From the NCBI GenBank assembly GCA_033977485.1, contig CM066987.1:89250588-89314587 (forward strand): a DNA stretch of 64,000 bases. Reading direction: 5' to 3'. The notes under the pieces are model-generated. The model was not told the origin of the DNA and searched no databases. It saw only the letters and a list, made by a program, of their open reading frames with translations. Shown piece by piece: positions 23,571 through 36,049 of this stretch. The position numbers and the translations under genes are program-made. The stretch's first letter is position 1; every line of letters starts with the position of its first letter. Source of the DNA: Hydrangea macrophylla. Lineage: Eukaryota > Streptophyta > Magnoliopsida > Cornales > Hydrangeaceae.

Positions 23571-23933
23571 GACTCGATGCTTCACCGAGTAAGGATTCAA
23601 AAATCAGTATTGCCTTGGAAACCGTCCGGATGTCCTTCGGAAATGCTGCTCGGGATGGGGCCCACACTCCAGGTCACCCGGTGGAGTAACCGACCAGTAG
23701 GAGCTCGGGTGTGGGCATTACCACGTGTCAAGGAGTAATTGGCCTGGTCAGGGTTCAGCGGAGTCAGTTCGGATATAATCGAGCAGTTGCATGGTAACCA
23801 GACCATCACATCACACATTTAATGCACGCGTCTTTTGAGGCGTCCCTTCACGTGCCTGAGGTGACAGCTATCGACGATTCTTGGCGGGAAAATTCCTGAG
23901 TCATTGGATCTGATTGCTCTAGACCGTCCGCTA

Positions 23934-24060
23934 TTCCTATATAAGGAACAATTACCCATTACTTCAGTTCCTGCTGCCAAGTGAGAGAGTTTACCGAGCG
24001 GTTTGAGAGCATTCAAGATTCTCGAGCAAGATTCCCGACCTCTTTTCTGCGCTAAACCTT
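23934..24060 (+). promoter_or_regulatory. Promoter and first untranslated exon of the antisense gene in element C
   Basis: A TATA box CTATATAAGG (23937-23946) on the plus strand is followed about 30 bp later by a C/T-rich leader. The leader ends ...AAACCTT before a GTAAGTCC splice donor at 24061. A possible acceptor is TTTTTTAG at about 24173. This would start a transcript antisense to gag-pol from inside the element, just inside the PPT. It is read from motifs only. Confidence 0.5.
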
Positions 24061-25067
24061 GTAAGTCCTTCCTTCTTGTCTTCAGCTCTTCATTCTCTTC
24101 TTCTTATCTGAACAAAGCTGGAGGGAGCGAACCCACTTAGGCTAGAACGAGCGTGGGATTTATTCTTTTTTAGGTTTTGTCATTTCTTTCAATCCGGGGG
24201 TGCGCTAGAGCAGTTTGACCGAACGAGTTTTCCCGGGATAGTCTTGAGAGAGAGTTATCATTCTTCTAGAGTCTTGTATGACCTTCCCTTTAGGTTGTTA
24301 GATCTACCTCCTCTGTACATCAGGTTAGGAGTTCTTGACCCATCCTTAGGTCGTTGGCCCTTTAGGTCTTCCACAGGCGTAGTCATGTGTCATTCAGATT
24401 TCAACTCGTCGTCCCGGTCGAAAGATGAGTAGGTGCGGTTAGGGTCCATGAGCTCAAGCCCAGACCCTCATTCTCTGGCCCCCTCTGACCAGCATAGTGA
24501 GGGAATAATACATGCTCGGGCATTTCACGAGGAAGGGTGCTAGGATTCTCCCGTAGCCTCGACGTCTTGGGGGTCAGGCGACAAGGGGTCTGTACCGAAC
24601 AGTCTCGGAGTCGTCTTTGTGTGTGATTCCATCGTTAGTACCCTACGAGGCCCTGACTTGGATCAGATCAGGGATAGGTACGAACTTCCCAGTCCCTTTT
24701 CTCTTACCGTGCACGATGGCAGAGCTCACTTCCACGAGTCGGGCTTTGTCACCTTGTACGAGGATGCTTTCATGGCGGGCCTTCGCCTGCCTATCCACCC
24801 AGTTTCCCGGGACGCGCTCATCTACCTCAGGATCTCCCCCAAGCAACTTGCTCCAAACAGTTGGCGATAGCTGATGGGGTGCATCTCCTTGTGGCCCCAA
24901 GTCCTCGGGTATGAGCTCACCTTGCAGGAGTTCTTCTGGACCCACTGGCCTTTCCAAGTTCACGGGGAAGCCGGCTTCTTCTCGCTCGGGGCCAGGCAGG
25001 GGCGAAAGATAATTGTTAACTGCCCGAACAACCATAAGGGATGGAAGAAGAAATTCTTCCAAGTATC

Positions 25068-26563
25068 TGAAGGAAAAAGTGGTTTAAAGTTAGAGTTTAA
25101 ACCCGCAGCGGAAATAGGTTAAGTTATAAAACTTTTGGTATTCCAGGATCTACTACTCGTCAATTCCATAGATGCGTACAAGGGGGTGCAAGAATTATAC
25201 CTTAGTGTCTTGAACCCAATTCTGAAACTTTAACTTCCAGCGGCCTCCACTAGATGATCTTCACCCTTATGACTCCTGCGGATGCCTGCCGGAAAGACTA
25301 GGGTTGGTGGGAACCCTAATAGAGAGGATAGGAAGGTTTTGGGAAAACTATGATAGTTTCTGCAGCTTCTGCGTATAAAAACGACGATCACTAACTTCCA
25401 GAACGCAGCTGTCCTATTTATAGATTTCCAGAACCGACCTAGACTTCGATCGATCGAAGTGACTTCGATCGATCGAACCTTCGATCGATCGAACTATTCT
25501 CGATTGATCGAACCTGCTGACTTCAATCGATCAAACATACTTCAATCGATCGAACTTGTCTTAACAGCTTCCTCAAGTGTCTTTCCAAGCATCCTAGCGG
25601 AGCTAAGAGTGGGACCTCCTAGGCTCTTTATTGTTGGCTCAGACCAGTTTGTTAATTACCATGACCAAACTCTTTGATCAGCAAACTAACTAACTGGTCA
25701 GTTAACGTTTATTCCACTATAAAACGATAACTGAACTCCAACGCAAAAGAACATATCCGAAGCGATAACTAGACTTGTATGGTGTACTAATGTCCCTCTA
25801 CCGTCAGCATTCGTAATCATATTCAGGTAGTCGGATAACTGTTACTGTCAACCTGAATCATGATTACTTCTTGTATTCCTTGAGTCTCATTCACTACTCA
25901 TGATTACCAAACATGTTGATAACTCTTATCAACAAGACTGCAGTACTCAGTAATCAACTTGGTGACATTCTCAAGGGAATGCTTACTCTGAATCAGAGGG
26001 TAGATTCTATCTTGACAATATATGTTCACAACCCTATGGACATGACATATCCAAAATACCCAGGTGTTGATCTTCTATAGACCTCACTGATTGGTAAGTC
26101 AAAACAGCCATATCCATAGTCTGTGTTCATAATCATCTCAAGATTGAGAACACGTACCTTATACAAGTTATGAGTTCCTATTGACTGTTGACAGCCTTAA
26201 GCGTCAATAGGAAAGCTCAGGTCCGTCAATGCACTATAAGCACTAGCATATCAACTAAGAGCTACACTCTAGTGATTGAGATTAATCACTCTATCCAATG
26301 GTAGTTAATTATGCTACAGTGTAGACCTGATGAGGTATCCAGTCTCATCATCCACTGTGACATATTCTAAGTATCAAAGAATAGTAATTCGTATCTCACT
26401 TGTGTGTATCTCATACACACACGAATTGCTTACTATGATACTTAAGGATAAAACAATCATCTCATGAAAGAAACATACACAATGAAATGTAAAGCTGATA
26501 TCAATATATTATAATGCTAATGTCTCATACATAAAGTAATGGTTTGAGGGCACAAACCCAACA
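25068..26563 (-). mobile_element. 3' LTR of copia-2 (1496 bp)
   Basis: It spans TGAAGGAAAAAGTGG to AAACCCAACA (plus-strand reading). On the minus strand a TATA box CTATAAATAGG lies at about 25413-25423. CGATCGATCG words cluster at 25448-25560. It has a 19-bp extra unit compared with the 5' LTR. Confidence 0.95.
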
Positions 26564-26582
26564 AACTCCCACTTGCACTCAC
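26564..26582 (-). other. Polypurine tract of copia-2
   Basis: On the minus strand GCAAGTGGGAGTTTG ends directly at the 3' LTR (TGTTGGGTTTG). Confidence 0.8.
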
Positions 26583-29500
26583 AACCATTCAGAACTACAT
26601 CTAAGACCTAGACTATCTAGATGACGATCAAAGACCTTCTGTGGTAAGGCCTTTGTAAATGGATCAGCAAGATTGTCAGCGGTGGCAATCTTGGTGACAG
26701 TCACATCTCCACGTTGAACTATATCTCGGATTAGGTGATATTTCCGCTCTACGTGCTTTCCCTTCCCGTGGTTCCTTGGCTCCTTGGACTGAGCCACTGC
26801 CCCACTATTATCGTAGTATAGCGTAATAGGTGACAGCGATGCTGGTACCACCTCGAGTTCCATAAGGAACTTCTTGAGCCAAACAGCTTCCTTTGCGGCT
26901 TCACAAGCAGCCACATACTCAGCTTCTGTAGTTGAGTCTGCAATGCATTTCTGCTTAATGCTCCTCCAACTAACAGCACCACCTCCCAAGGTAAAGAGAT
27001 GTCCGGATGTCGACTTTCTCGAATCTTTATCTGACATAAAGTCCGAGTCAGTGTATCCTACTGGAATTAACTCACTACCGCCGTACATAAGCATGTAAAC
27101 TTTAGTTCTTCTCAAGTACTTAAGAATGTGCTTAACGGCTGTCCAGTGCTCTGGACCAAGATTCGATTGATACCTGCTAACCATGCCAATGGCAAAGCAG
27201 ATATCTGGTCTAGTGCATAACATCGCATACATGAGACTTCCCACTGCCGAGGCATAGGGAATTCCTGCCATGCGATTCCTCTCCTCTTGTGTCTTTGGAC
27301 ACTGGTCCTTGGAGAATGCTAAACCATGCCTGAAAGGTAACAAACCTTTCTTCGAATTATCCATTGAAAACCTAGTTAGCACTTTCTCGATATAACCAGC
27401 TTGAGATAATCCCATTATCTTTCGCTTGCGATCCCGAAAGAGCTTTATCCCAAGAATATAGCTCGCCTCTCCTAGATCCTTCATATCGAAAGTACTAGCT
27501 AGCCAAAACTTGACCGTTGACAGCGCCGCTACATCATTCCCAATGAGTAGAATGTCGTCAACGTAAAGCACAAGAAAAGCCACTACTTTCCCTTCACATT
27601 TCTTGTATACACAAGGCTCATCCAGATTCTGTATGAAACCAAACGACTTGACCGCTTGGTCAAATCGGATGTTCCAACTTCTGGATGCCTGCTTAAGCCC
27701 ATAAATGGACTTTTGCAACTTGTATACCAAGTTACCTTTCCGACCAGCTATGAACCCTTCTGGTTGTTGCATATAGATGTCCTCCTCAAGATTGCCATTC
27801 AAGAATGCAGTCTTGACGTCCATCTGCCAGATTTCATAATCTAGGCATGCAACAATGGATAAGAGTATTATGATGGACTTGAGCATGGCTACCGGCGAGA
27901 AGGTTTCCTCATAGTCAATGCCCTCCCTCTGAGTATAGCCTTTCGCCACAAGCCTTGCCTTAAAGGTCTCAACCTTTCCATCAGATCCTCTTTTCCTCTT
28001 ATAGACTCACTTGCAGCCAATGGGTTTAATATTGGCTGGAAGTTCTACAAGATCCCAGACCTGATTGGAATCCATAGATTCCAATTCAGCCTTCATAGCT
28101 TTAATCCAATGAGCTGAATCAACATCAGCCATTGCCTCTTCGTAAGTGGTAGGATCAGATTCAGATTCTATGGAGACAGCTTCAAAAACTTCTCCTAAGA
28201 ACATGTATCTATCAGGCTGGCTGATAATCCTCCCACTACAACGAGGTACCGGTGCGGAAATGGGTGAAGAAGTGGTATTTTCTTGATTTTCATCGTTATC
28301 AACTGCGGCTTGGACTGAGGGCTCTCCTTCTATCTCTCTAAGATCTATCCTTCCCTTAGGTTTATGGTTCATGATATAATCATCCTCCAAGAAAATAGCA
28401 TTTGTACTAACAAACACTTTCTGTTCTCTTGGATCATAAAAATACCATCCATAAGTACCCTTTGGATACCCTACAAAGTAACATACTTCCGATCTAGAAT
28501 CCAACTTGCTCATCTTTCCTTTGAGCACATGTGCCGGACACCCCCATATCCGGAGATGTTGCAAAGAAGGCTTGCGCCCAATCCACATCTCTCGTGGTGT
28601 CCTGGGAACAGATTTGCTTGGTACTAGATTTAGTATGTATGCAGCGGTTTCCAAAGCATAACCCCAAAGGAGTAATGGCAACTCTGAATAACTCATCATC
28701 GACCTAGTCATGTCTAAAAGAGTCCGATTCCTTCTCTCCGCTACACCGTTCTGCTGAGGCGTACCAAGTGCAGTCAACTGTGACAGAATCCCATTCTGTA
28801 CGAGGTGATCAATAAACTCATTAGAGAGGTACTCGCCACCTCGATCAGATCGAATGGCCTTGATATGTGTGCCCGATTGCTTCTCCACTTCAGCGCTAAA
28901 CTCTTTGAACTTTTCAAAGGCTTCAGACTTGTGCTGCATTAGGTACACATATCCATACCTAGAGTGGTCATCGGTAAATGTTATGAAATACTCATAACCA
29001 CCCCTTGCTCTAATATTTATTGGTCCACATACATCAGTATGAACTAATTCCAACAATGCATTGGTCCTGTTGCCCTTTACAGGAAAAGGCCTTTTGGTCA
29101 TCTTACCCTCCAAACAAGACTCGCAGACTTCCATTGGTTCGAGAACCAAATCGCCTAAGACCCCTTCTTTGACTAGTCTGCCAATCCTATTCAGATTGAT
29201 ATGGCCAAGCCTCATATGCCAAAGCCTTGTTGGATTAGTGGAAGGTTCCTTTCTTTTAGATGGTAAAGTTACCACTGAGTTATTAAGTTCCAAACAAGAA
29301 TCTTTTGAAATATTGGGAGTAATCACATACAAACCATTTGATTTAACACCAGAACATATAAAAGAACTGTTTCTTTTAATGACAACTTCAGTTCCAAAAT
29401 GAAAGGAATAACCATTATTCGTTAAATTAGAAACTGAAATTAAATTACGTCTCATTAAAGGGACGTAAAGTACATCTGATAAAATCAAAACTTTATTGTC

Positions 29501-30568
29501 TGAAAATTCTAAAACTACAACTCCTATAGCAACCGCAGATACGGTTGCGCTAGAACCTAGAGTAAGCACGATCTCCCCATCACTGCATTTCCTGGTTGAT
29601 CTGAACCCCTGCAATGAATTACAGATATGGTTAGTCGCACCAGAATCAATGCACCAAGTGTTTGAAGTATCCGTAATAAAACTTACTTCAATCACATGTG
29701 ATTCGATCATACCTTGAACTCTTGTAGCTAAGAATTCTGGACAGTTCCTCTTCCAGTGGCCCTTCTCACCGCATTGGAAACACTTTCCTTTGCCTTGGCC
29801 ACCCACCTTCCCTTTGCCCTTACCTTTTCCCTTAGATTTTGCAATCTTAGGGACCGGTCCAACACTTGAACCACCAGTGCCAGCCTTCTTCTTTCCTTTC
29901 TTACCTTTCGGTGTAGATCGGGAAGAAGAAGCGCTTTTCTTAACGTTTAAAACGCTGCCCCCAGGTTTGATCACCCCTTCTGCTGCCAGTAAAGAACGCA
30001 TTAATTCGCTCATTGAAAAATCCATTTGATTCATATTATAGTTAAGTTTGAATTGAGCGAATGATGGCGACAGCGAGTTGAGGATCATATCAACTTGGGT
30101 CTGTGCATCGATGTTGGCTCCCAAGGTCTCCAGTTCGTTTAAATAACCAATCATTTTTAAAACATGTTCTTTGACTGGAGTACCTTCCGACATCTTTGCA
30201 CTCATTATCTTCTGCATGGCTACCTGTCTGGCAGGCCTGCCATGCTCCCCAAACATCTTTTTCAGGGATGTGATAATGTCACTGGCAGAATCGTTCGATT
30301 GGAATTGGTGTTGTAACACACCAGCCATTGAGGCCAGAATGTAACAACAGGCCATTCCATTCGACTTCTTCCATTTGTCGAACTCGCGACTGGCAGCTGC
30401 CGAAGCATTTGCCGCGGGTTCTTCAGGGCTTGGGGTGGTGAGGACATATATGTGATCCTCCGCAGTTAAAACGATGTCAAGGTTACGTTTCCATTCAGTG
30501 TAGTTATTTCCAGTTAACTTGTTTTGAGTGAGTATGGTGGCAAGTGGACTAAATGCAGATCCAGACAT
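26579..30568 (-). pseudogene. Copia-2 gag-pol polyprotein, one in-frame stop
   Basis: From ATG at 30568, gag (about residues 1-210) is followed by a lysine-rich stretch. A CCHC zinc knuckle (CFQCGEKGHWKRNC, about residue 262) and the protease motif WCIDSGATNH (about 305) come next. Integrase has the HHCC region 'WHMRLGHINLNRIG...CESCLEGK' and catalytic D ('HTDVCGP'), D ('SDRGGEY') and E ('NGVAERRN'). The reverse transcriptase keeps 'YVDDILLIGND' and RNase H 'SGHLFTLGGGAVSW' with 'STTEAEY'. The only break is a TGA at about 28004-28006, where the family has Trp (GCK-stop-VYK). The polyprotein makes virus-like particles and copies and inserts the element; with the stop this copy likely depends on others. 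Confidence 0.93.
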
Positions 30569-32277
30569 TATGATTACTGAAAATCAAACAAACAAAATAA
30601 ATATGGATATCAGAATTGACAGTTTGAAATAAAAGAATCCTTAAAACTCTTATTTAAAAACAAAGTCGCCGGAATATCGAAACGAAAGAATACAGCCTCT
30701 GTGTGGTGGTCAATGTTCGATCTTTCGATTTATCATGACTTATCCGCTATGCAACTCTTGTAAAATAGCCATGACTCCCGAACCTATTTGATCTCTAAGT
30801 TTCTGAATAATGTCCCGTGTGGGATCCCTTATCCATAGCTTAGCTAGTGTGTACCATTAACTAGGATCCAATCACAACCGTCTCAAGTAGCGCCTCCGTG
30901 TGGTGGTCACCCTCTAACACGTCTGATTGATCCTATCCATAGGAAGTTCACATCTAGTAACCAATGAGCAGTGTACCCTCCGTATGGAATGATCACCCCT
31001 GGCGAGGTGACACAGAATATACTACTCATCTTACAATGAACCGTTAATGGAAGATCGTGGGTGTTATTTGATAAGACCCTCTCCCACTAGATTTAGTAAA
31101 TATTTTGCTTTTGAAAAATGTTTCCACACACTACCCATAAACATCCAATGTTTACTAATGTGTTGAAAACGGTTTTTGAATTTTATTTTAGAAAACTTGT
31201 TTTAAGTGCATGCAACTATGTATTATACGCCAATCACAAAACAAGCACATAAAACAAAAAACTAAAATGAAATATAGGCATTCAAACAATGCCTCTATCT
31301 CCCATGGCTCTATTTCCATAGAACCACCTTCTTGGTTTGTCGCCTCCGGCTCCATCTTTATGGACAACGGCTCCTTGCTCCATCTTCATGGAATTTCTAA
31401 TTCTATTACATTGGACCTATGCTTCTTTTGAAGCTTACAATTTATCTAGAAAAAGGAAATAGCAAAAAAGGCTAGGGAAACCGGTGCGACTTTCCTTTTC
31501 GTAGGATTGAAGCCGCAGCGCCCTTTACATACGCCTTAAAACCAAACCATTAATAAATTACAACATGCACCAATCTCAAACAATTTAAATATAAATATTT
31601 AAACGACTTGGTGCCATGGGAGATAGCGACTAATTTTGCTGCATTAGGGTTAGTCATACACGCATCCACACATACATAACAAATATATGTAACTATTGGA
31701 ACACTTAATTGATTCACACAGTATATAAACACTTTACATACTGAATTAGAACTTAAAACAACATCTTACTTCTCTGTCATAGTTCGATCGATCGAAGACC
31801 GTTCGATCGCTCGAACCTTCGATCGATTGAACACTGTTCAATCGCTTGAACATTCTGTTTCACAGAATGATTTAAAAATTTTTACAGAAATAATTTAAGA
31901 TTAAAGTATAATTTAAAAAACCTTTACAACTGTGAACAGAACACCTGGACAGAGAATCTGTCTCGATCGATCTAACACTATTCGATCGATCGAACACCAG
32001 AAGGCTTCGATCGATCGACACTAGTTCGATCGATTGAGAACAGAATGTTCGATCGATCGAAACAAGTTCGATCGATCGAGAACAGAATGTTCGATCGATC
32101 GAAACAAGTTCGATCGATCGAACCCACCTTGCATCCTATGCAATCACAGTTTTGTATTCTGCTACGATAACACTGCAGAAACAGATCTGTGACGATGCAG
32201 TTTCGAAAACAGTTCTAAAATCAACATGCAAATCAAAACTAGGGTTCCAAAAACGCATCTATAGATCCAAACGAGCG
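30569..32277 (-). other. Copia-2 5' leader, with CGATCGATCG clusters
   Basis: This 1.7-kb stretch between the primer site and the gag start has no convincing open frame. Repeated words TTCGATCGATCGAAC occur at 31784-31850 and 31960-32120, often paired as near-palindromes with AGAACAGAATG spacers. Two near-identical 40-bp units occur side by side near 32040-32110. Confidence 0.7.
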
Positions 32278-32293
32278 TGGCTCTGATACCAAT
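32278..32293 (-). other. Primer-binding site of copia-2 (initiator tRNA-Met type)
   Basis: On the minus strand TTGGTATCAGAGCC directly follows the 5' LTR. TGGTATCAGAGC is the standard site complementary to the 3' end of initiator methionine tRNA used by most plant copia elements. Confidence 0.93.
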
Positions 32294-33770
32294 TGAAGGA
32301 AAAAGTGGTTTAAAGTTAGAGTTTAAACCCGCAGCGGAAATAGGTTAAGTTATAAAACTTTTGGTATTCCAGGATCTACTACTCGTCAATTCCATAGATG
32401 CGTACAAGGGGGTGCAAGAATTATACCTTAGTGTCTTGAACCCAATTCTGAAACTTTAACTTCCAGCGGCCTCCACTAGATGATCTTCACCCTTATGACT
32501 CCTGCGGATGCCTGCTGGAAAGACTAGGGTTGGTGGGAACCCTAATAGAGAGGATAGGAAGGTTTTGGGAAGACTATGATAGTTTCTGCAGCTTCTGCGT
32601 ATAAAAACGACGATCACTAACTTCCAGAACGCAGCTGCCCTATTTATAGATTTCCAGAACCGACCTAGACTTCGATCGATCGAAGTGACTTCGATCGATC
32701 GAACCTTCGATCGATCGAACTATTCTCGATCGATCAAACCTGCTGACTTCAATCGATCGAACTTGTCTTAACAGCTTCCTCAAGTGTCTTTCCAAGCATC
32801 CTAGCGGAGCTAAGAGTGGGACCTCCTAGGCTCTTTATTGTTGGCTCAGACCAGTTTGTTAATTACCATGACCAAACTCTTTGATCAGCAAACTAACTAA
32901 CTGGTCAGTTAACGTTTATTCCACTATAAAATGATAGCTGAACTCCAACGCAAAAGAACATATCCGAAGCGATAACTAGACTTGTATGGTGTACTAATGT
33001 CCCTCTACCGTCAGCATTCGTAATCATATTCAGGTAGTCGGATAACTGTTACTGTCAACCTGAATCATGATTACTTCTTGTATTCCTTGAGTCTCATTCA
33101 CTACTCATGATTACCAAACATGTTGATAACTCTTATCAACAAGACTGCAGTACTCAGTAATCAACTTGGTGACATTCTCAAGGGAATTCTTACTCTGAAT
33201 CAGAGGGTAGATTCTATCTTGACAATATATGTTCACAACCCTATGGACATGACATATCCAAAATACCCAGGTGTTGATCTTCTATAGACCTCACTGATTG
33301 GTAAGTCAAAACAGCCATATCCATAGTCTGTGTTCATAATCATCTCAAGATTGAGAACACGTACCTTATACAAGTTATGAGTTCCTATTGACTGTTGACA
33401 GCCTTAAGCGTCAATAGGAAAGCTCAGGTCCGTCAATGCACTATAAGCACTAGCATATCAACTAAGAGCTACACTCTAGTGATTGAGATTAATCACTCCA
33501 TCCAATGGTAGTTAATTATGCTACAGTGTAGACCTGATGAGGTATCCAGTCTCATCATCCACTGTGACATATTCTAAGTATCAAAGAATAGTAATTCGTA
33601 TCTCACTTGTGTGTATCTCATACACACACGAATTGCTTACTATGATACTTAAGGATAAAACAATCATCTCATGAAAGAAACATACACAATGAAATGTAAA
33701 GTTGATATCAATATATTATAATGCTAATGTCTCATACATAAAGTAATGGTTTGAGGGCACAAACCCAACA
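32294..33770 (-). mobile_element. 5' LTR of copia-2 (1477 bp)
   Basis: It is almost identical to the LTR at 25068-26563. It carries the same TATA box (minus strand, near 32640) and CGATCGATCG words (32667-32765). Confidence 0.95.
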
Positions 33771-34561
33771 GTATCCACCCTGGGTCTGTGTCAGAAGGCG
33801 TCGGGTATTCAGCTGAGGACCTCCTGGGCGGGGAAGCTGAGGAGTAAGCCCAAGCACCCTTCCTTTCTCGCTTAGTTTCTTTACTTTGCCTTGACTAACC
33901 CGTTGGTGCATTTATCTTGCAGTGGGATCAGTGGACCCGTCGAGTCTTCTCGACGAGCTCCAAGCGCGGGTCTTGTCTCTGGTGGAGGACCCAACTGATA
34001 TTAACAAGGTGCTGACCCGATCGGGGACCCTGAAGATCTCTTACAAGCCCCAGGGATTCATAGCTCCCATTCTCCCAACGATTATCCCCACTAATATAAT
34101 TTCTTGATCGTCCGGATTTCTTTACACTTTGCTGAATTCTGACATGCTCCTGGTTTTGCAAAAATGGCTCCCAAGAACGCGGCGGCATTGAAGGAGAAGG
34201 AGGCGGCTCTGATGGCCCGGACTGGCCAAAAGAGGAAGAAGCCAGATCCCACCATGGGCCAGCCCCTGAAAAGGATTTCCGGGGGAATATCCATCCGGGC
34301 TGAGAAGGAAGCTGCTGCTACTTCTATGCCCGTGGTTACAATTACTGCACCACCACCACCACCTCCTGCTGCCAGACCGACCAGGGTCTCCTTCCCGACC
34401 CTAGAGGAAGCTCGCGCAGGCCCCTTCGCTAGGCCGGAGGTTAAGACGGTGGACAACGTCCGTGGAAGGGTATGGCCTGGGCTGTTGTAGAGCCAGATTG
34501 ATAAGTGCACCCTGCTCTGCCCCGAGGCCATCATTGGTTGGCTATATAGCATCAGCCACAT

Positions 34562-34632
34562 GGTAAGTCTCTTTACAGTGTGAACCTTTGCTTTTTCACC
34601 ATGCATATACTGACATTGTCTTGTTCTTGCAG
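34562..34632 (+). other. Intron in the antisense gene of element C
   Basis: GTAAGTCTC after CCACATG and TTCTTGCAG before ATTGGCTATATT bound a 71-bp A+T-richer segment. The flanks read 'WLYSISHM' and 'IGYIAARAE' in one frame once it is removed. A canonical intron implies that the gene was acquired or kept as DNA that is spliced only in the antisense transcript. Confidence 0.65.
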
Positions 34633-35262
34633 ATTGGCTATATTGCGGCCAGGGCCGAGACCACCCTTCCCGGCGTTGCTGAGAGGTTGGCCGCTGCTGA
34701 GGCTAACCTTTCCGTGGAGAGGGCTGCTCGGGAGTCCGCAGAGTTTGCCCTCACCGTGGAAGAAGAAAGATCCCGGGCGACGGCCCTAGAGCTGGGGGAG
34801 GTCCATGACTCCTTGTCAACCGAGCGGGCCGCCCGGAAGGCTGCGGAGGCCAAGGCTGCGGCTGTGGAGGCCGGGAGGGTCACCACCGAGAAGATTACTG
34901 AGGCCAAGGTTGCACCCTCAGAGTTCGGGAAGATCTCTGCCGAGAAGGATCTCGCAGCTATAATGGCCACGCACTCGGAGCTTACTGCTGCTCGGGAGGC
35001 TGAAGCTAAAGAAGCTGAGGAAGAGTTTAAGGCAGGGTTCCTCACGGGCTATGCTAACTTGGCGAAGCGGGCTGCTGCTGCTGACCACCCTGACTAGGAT
35101 CTGTCAGGGTACTCCTGGGCTGATTCCAATTATTAAAAGGAAGGTCAGGCTGACTCCGAGGTCGCCGTTGAAGCCGAGGTCGCCGTTGAAGCTGTACCGG
35201 TCGGGGACCCTTCCGTTGATGAGCAAGTTGCTGAGGAGGAAGAAGTAGTGGTGGTGGACTAG

Positions 35263-36040
35263 TTTTTTTTTCTCTTTTTATTTTTGTTGTAGTTTTTTTT
35301 CCCTGTTGGGGAGGCTACTACAACTACCCCCCAGGCTTTGTACAGTTTCTTTTTAATTAATGAAAAGGCCCCTGAGGTCAACCTTCCTTTCCATTAACTG
35401 TTTATTTTTTCTGTACTTCACCTGTTTGTAATTGCTAGTATTCGCTCGATTTTTGGTCGACCTAACACCTGCCTTAGCAAATGTTTTAGGACCGTAACCA
35501 ATAGAACACCTAGTCTTGCTGACCTTTTTAAAGGGTAGTTGCCCAGAGTGCTATAGGAACTGGTCCTGTTTAGTAGTGCTGTAGGAACTGGTCCTCTTTA
35601 GCGTTCGGGATCGCCCGGTGTATTATAGGAATACCCTGTATTACCGTCCGGGATGTCCCAGTGTATCATAGGTGTATCCTGTTTTACCCTCCGGGATATA
35701 TCTCTGATCACTGTAAGTATTTAGGAATATCTTCCAAGTTCTTGTAGTGACCGGTGTGATTCCCTATTTTGGCCTAATATTCCCCTGCCCCCTAAGCATT
35801 TTGATAAGGCGAGAGTGCAGGAGTGGGTGGCCGTAGGGAACCGACCTGGAACATGGGTGGTTGCAGGGTCATTTGAAGCTTGCCATCTTCGGCCACCTAG
35901 GGGTTTGACCCCGTCGTCGGCTGGACCTAAGCGAAGCTTTAAGTAATTTCCTGTTTAGGTCTAATATCCCCTCGCCCCCGAGCATCCTGTGAAGGCGGGG
36001 GCATGTTGAGGAGCGACCATAGGAAACCGACCTGGAACAT
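35263..36040. other. Spacer between the antisense gene and pol in element C
   Basis: The spacer begins with a T-rich stretch and AATTAATGAAAAGG near 35353, a possible 3' end for the antisense transcript. Then come loosely repeated words such as CGGGAT(A/G)T, CCGGTGTATTATAGG and CTGTAGGAACTGGTCCT (35540-35700). A duplicated sequence with CCCC(C/G)AGCAT..TGAAGGCG..GC occurs at 35780 and 35970. No gene is seen. Confidence 0.5.
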
Positions 36041-36049
36041 GGGTGGTTG

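Larger units (their letters stand above)
25068..33770 (-). mobile_element. Copia-2: nearly intact Ty1/copia element, recently inserted
   Basis: The element is 8703 bp, flanked by GTATC at 25063-25067 and 33771-33775. LTRs are 25068-26563 and 32294-33770. On the minus strand it has a tRNA-iMet primer site, a 1.7-kb leader, one gag-pol frame with a single stop, and a PPT. The two LTRs differ by about 10 substitutions and one 19-bp indel within a repeated word, about 0.7% by eye, so it is young. Confidence 0.95.
24448..35262 (+). pseudogene. Antisense gene of element C: Transposase_28-like protein with coiled-coil tail, interrupted
   Basis: From ATG at 24448 the frame shows 'YELPSPFSLTVHDGRAHF', 'VTLYEDAFMAGLRLPIHP', 'SPKQLAPNSWR', then 'GYELTLQEFFWTHWP' and 'NNHKGWKKKFFQVS'. 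These are the blocks of the 'putative gypsy type transposon' domain (PF04195, Transposase_28). Copia-2 splits it at 25063-25067. After the insertion come a GT-AG intron ending near 33921, a proline/lysine-rich exon (34164-34490) and another intron (34562-34632). A long alanine/glutamate-rich coiled coil (34633 on) follows. Stops near 24538, 24868, 34488, 35095 and 35130 show decay. Its molecular function is unknown. Confidence 0.75.

Noticed and set aside
24643..25062. Minus-strand 139-codon frame in the direction of gag-pol
   Set aside because: The plus-strand frame carries the Transposase_28 blocks, so this is the reverse shadow.
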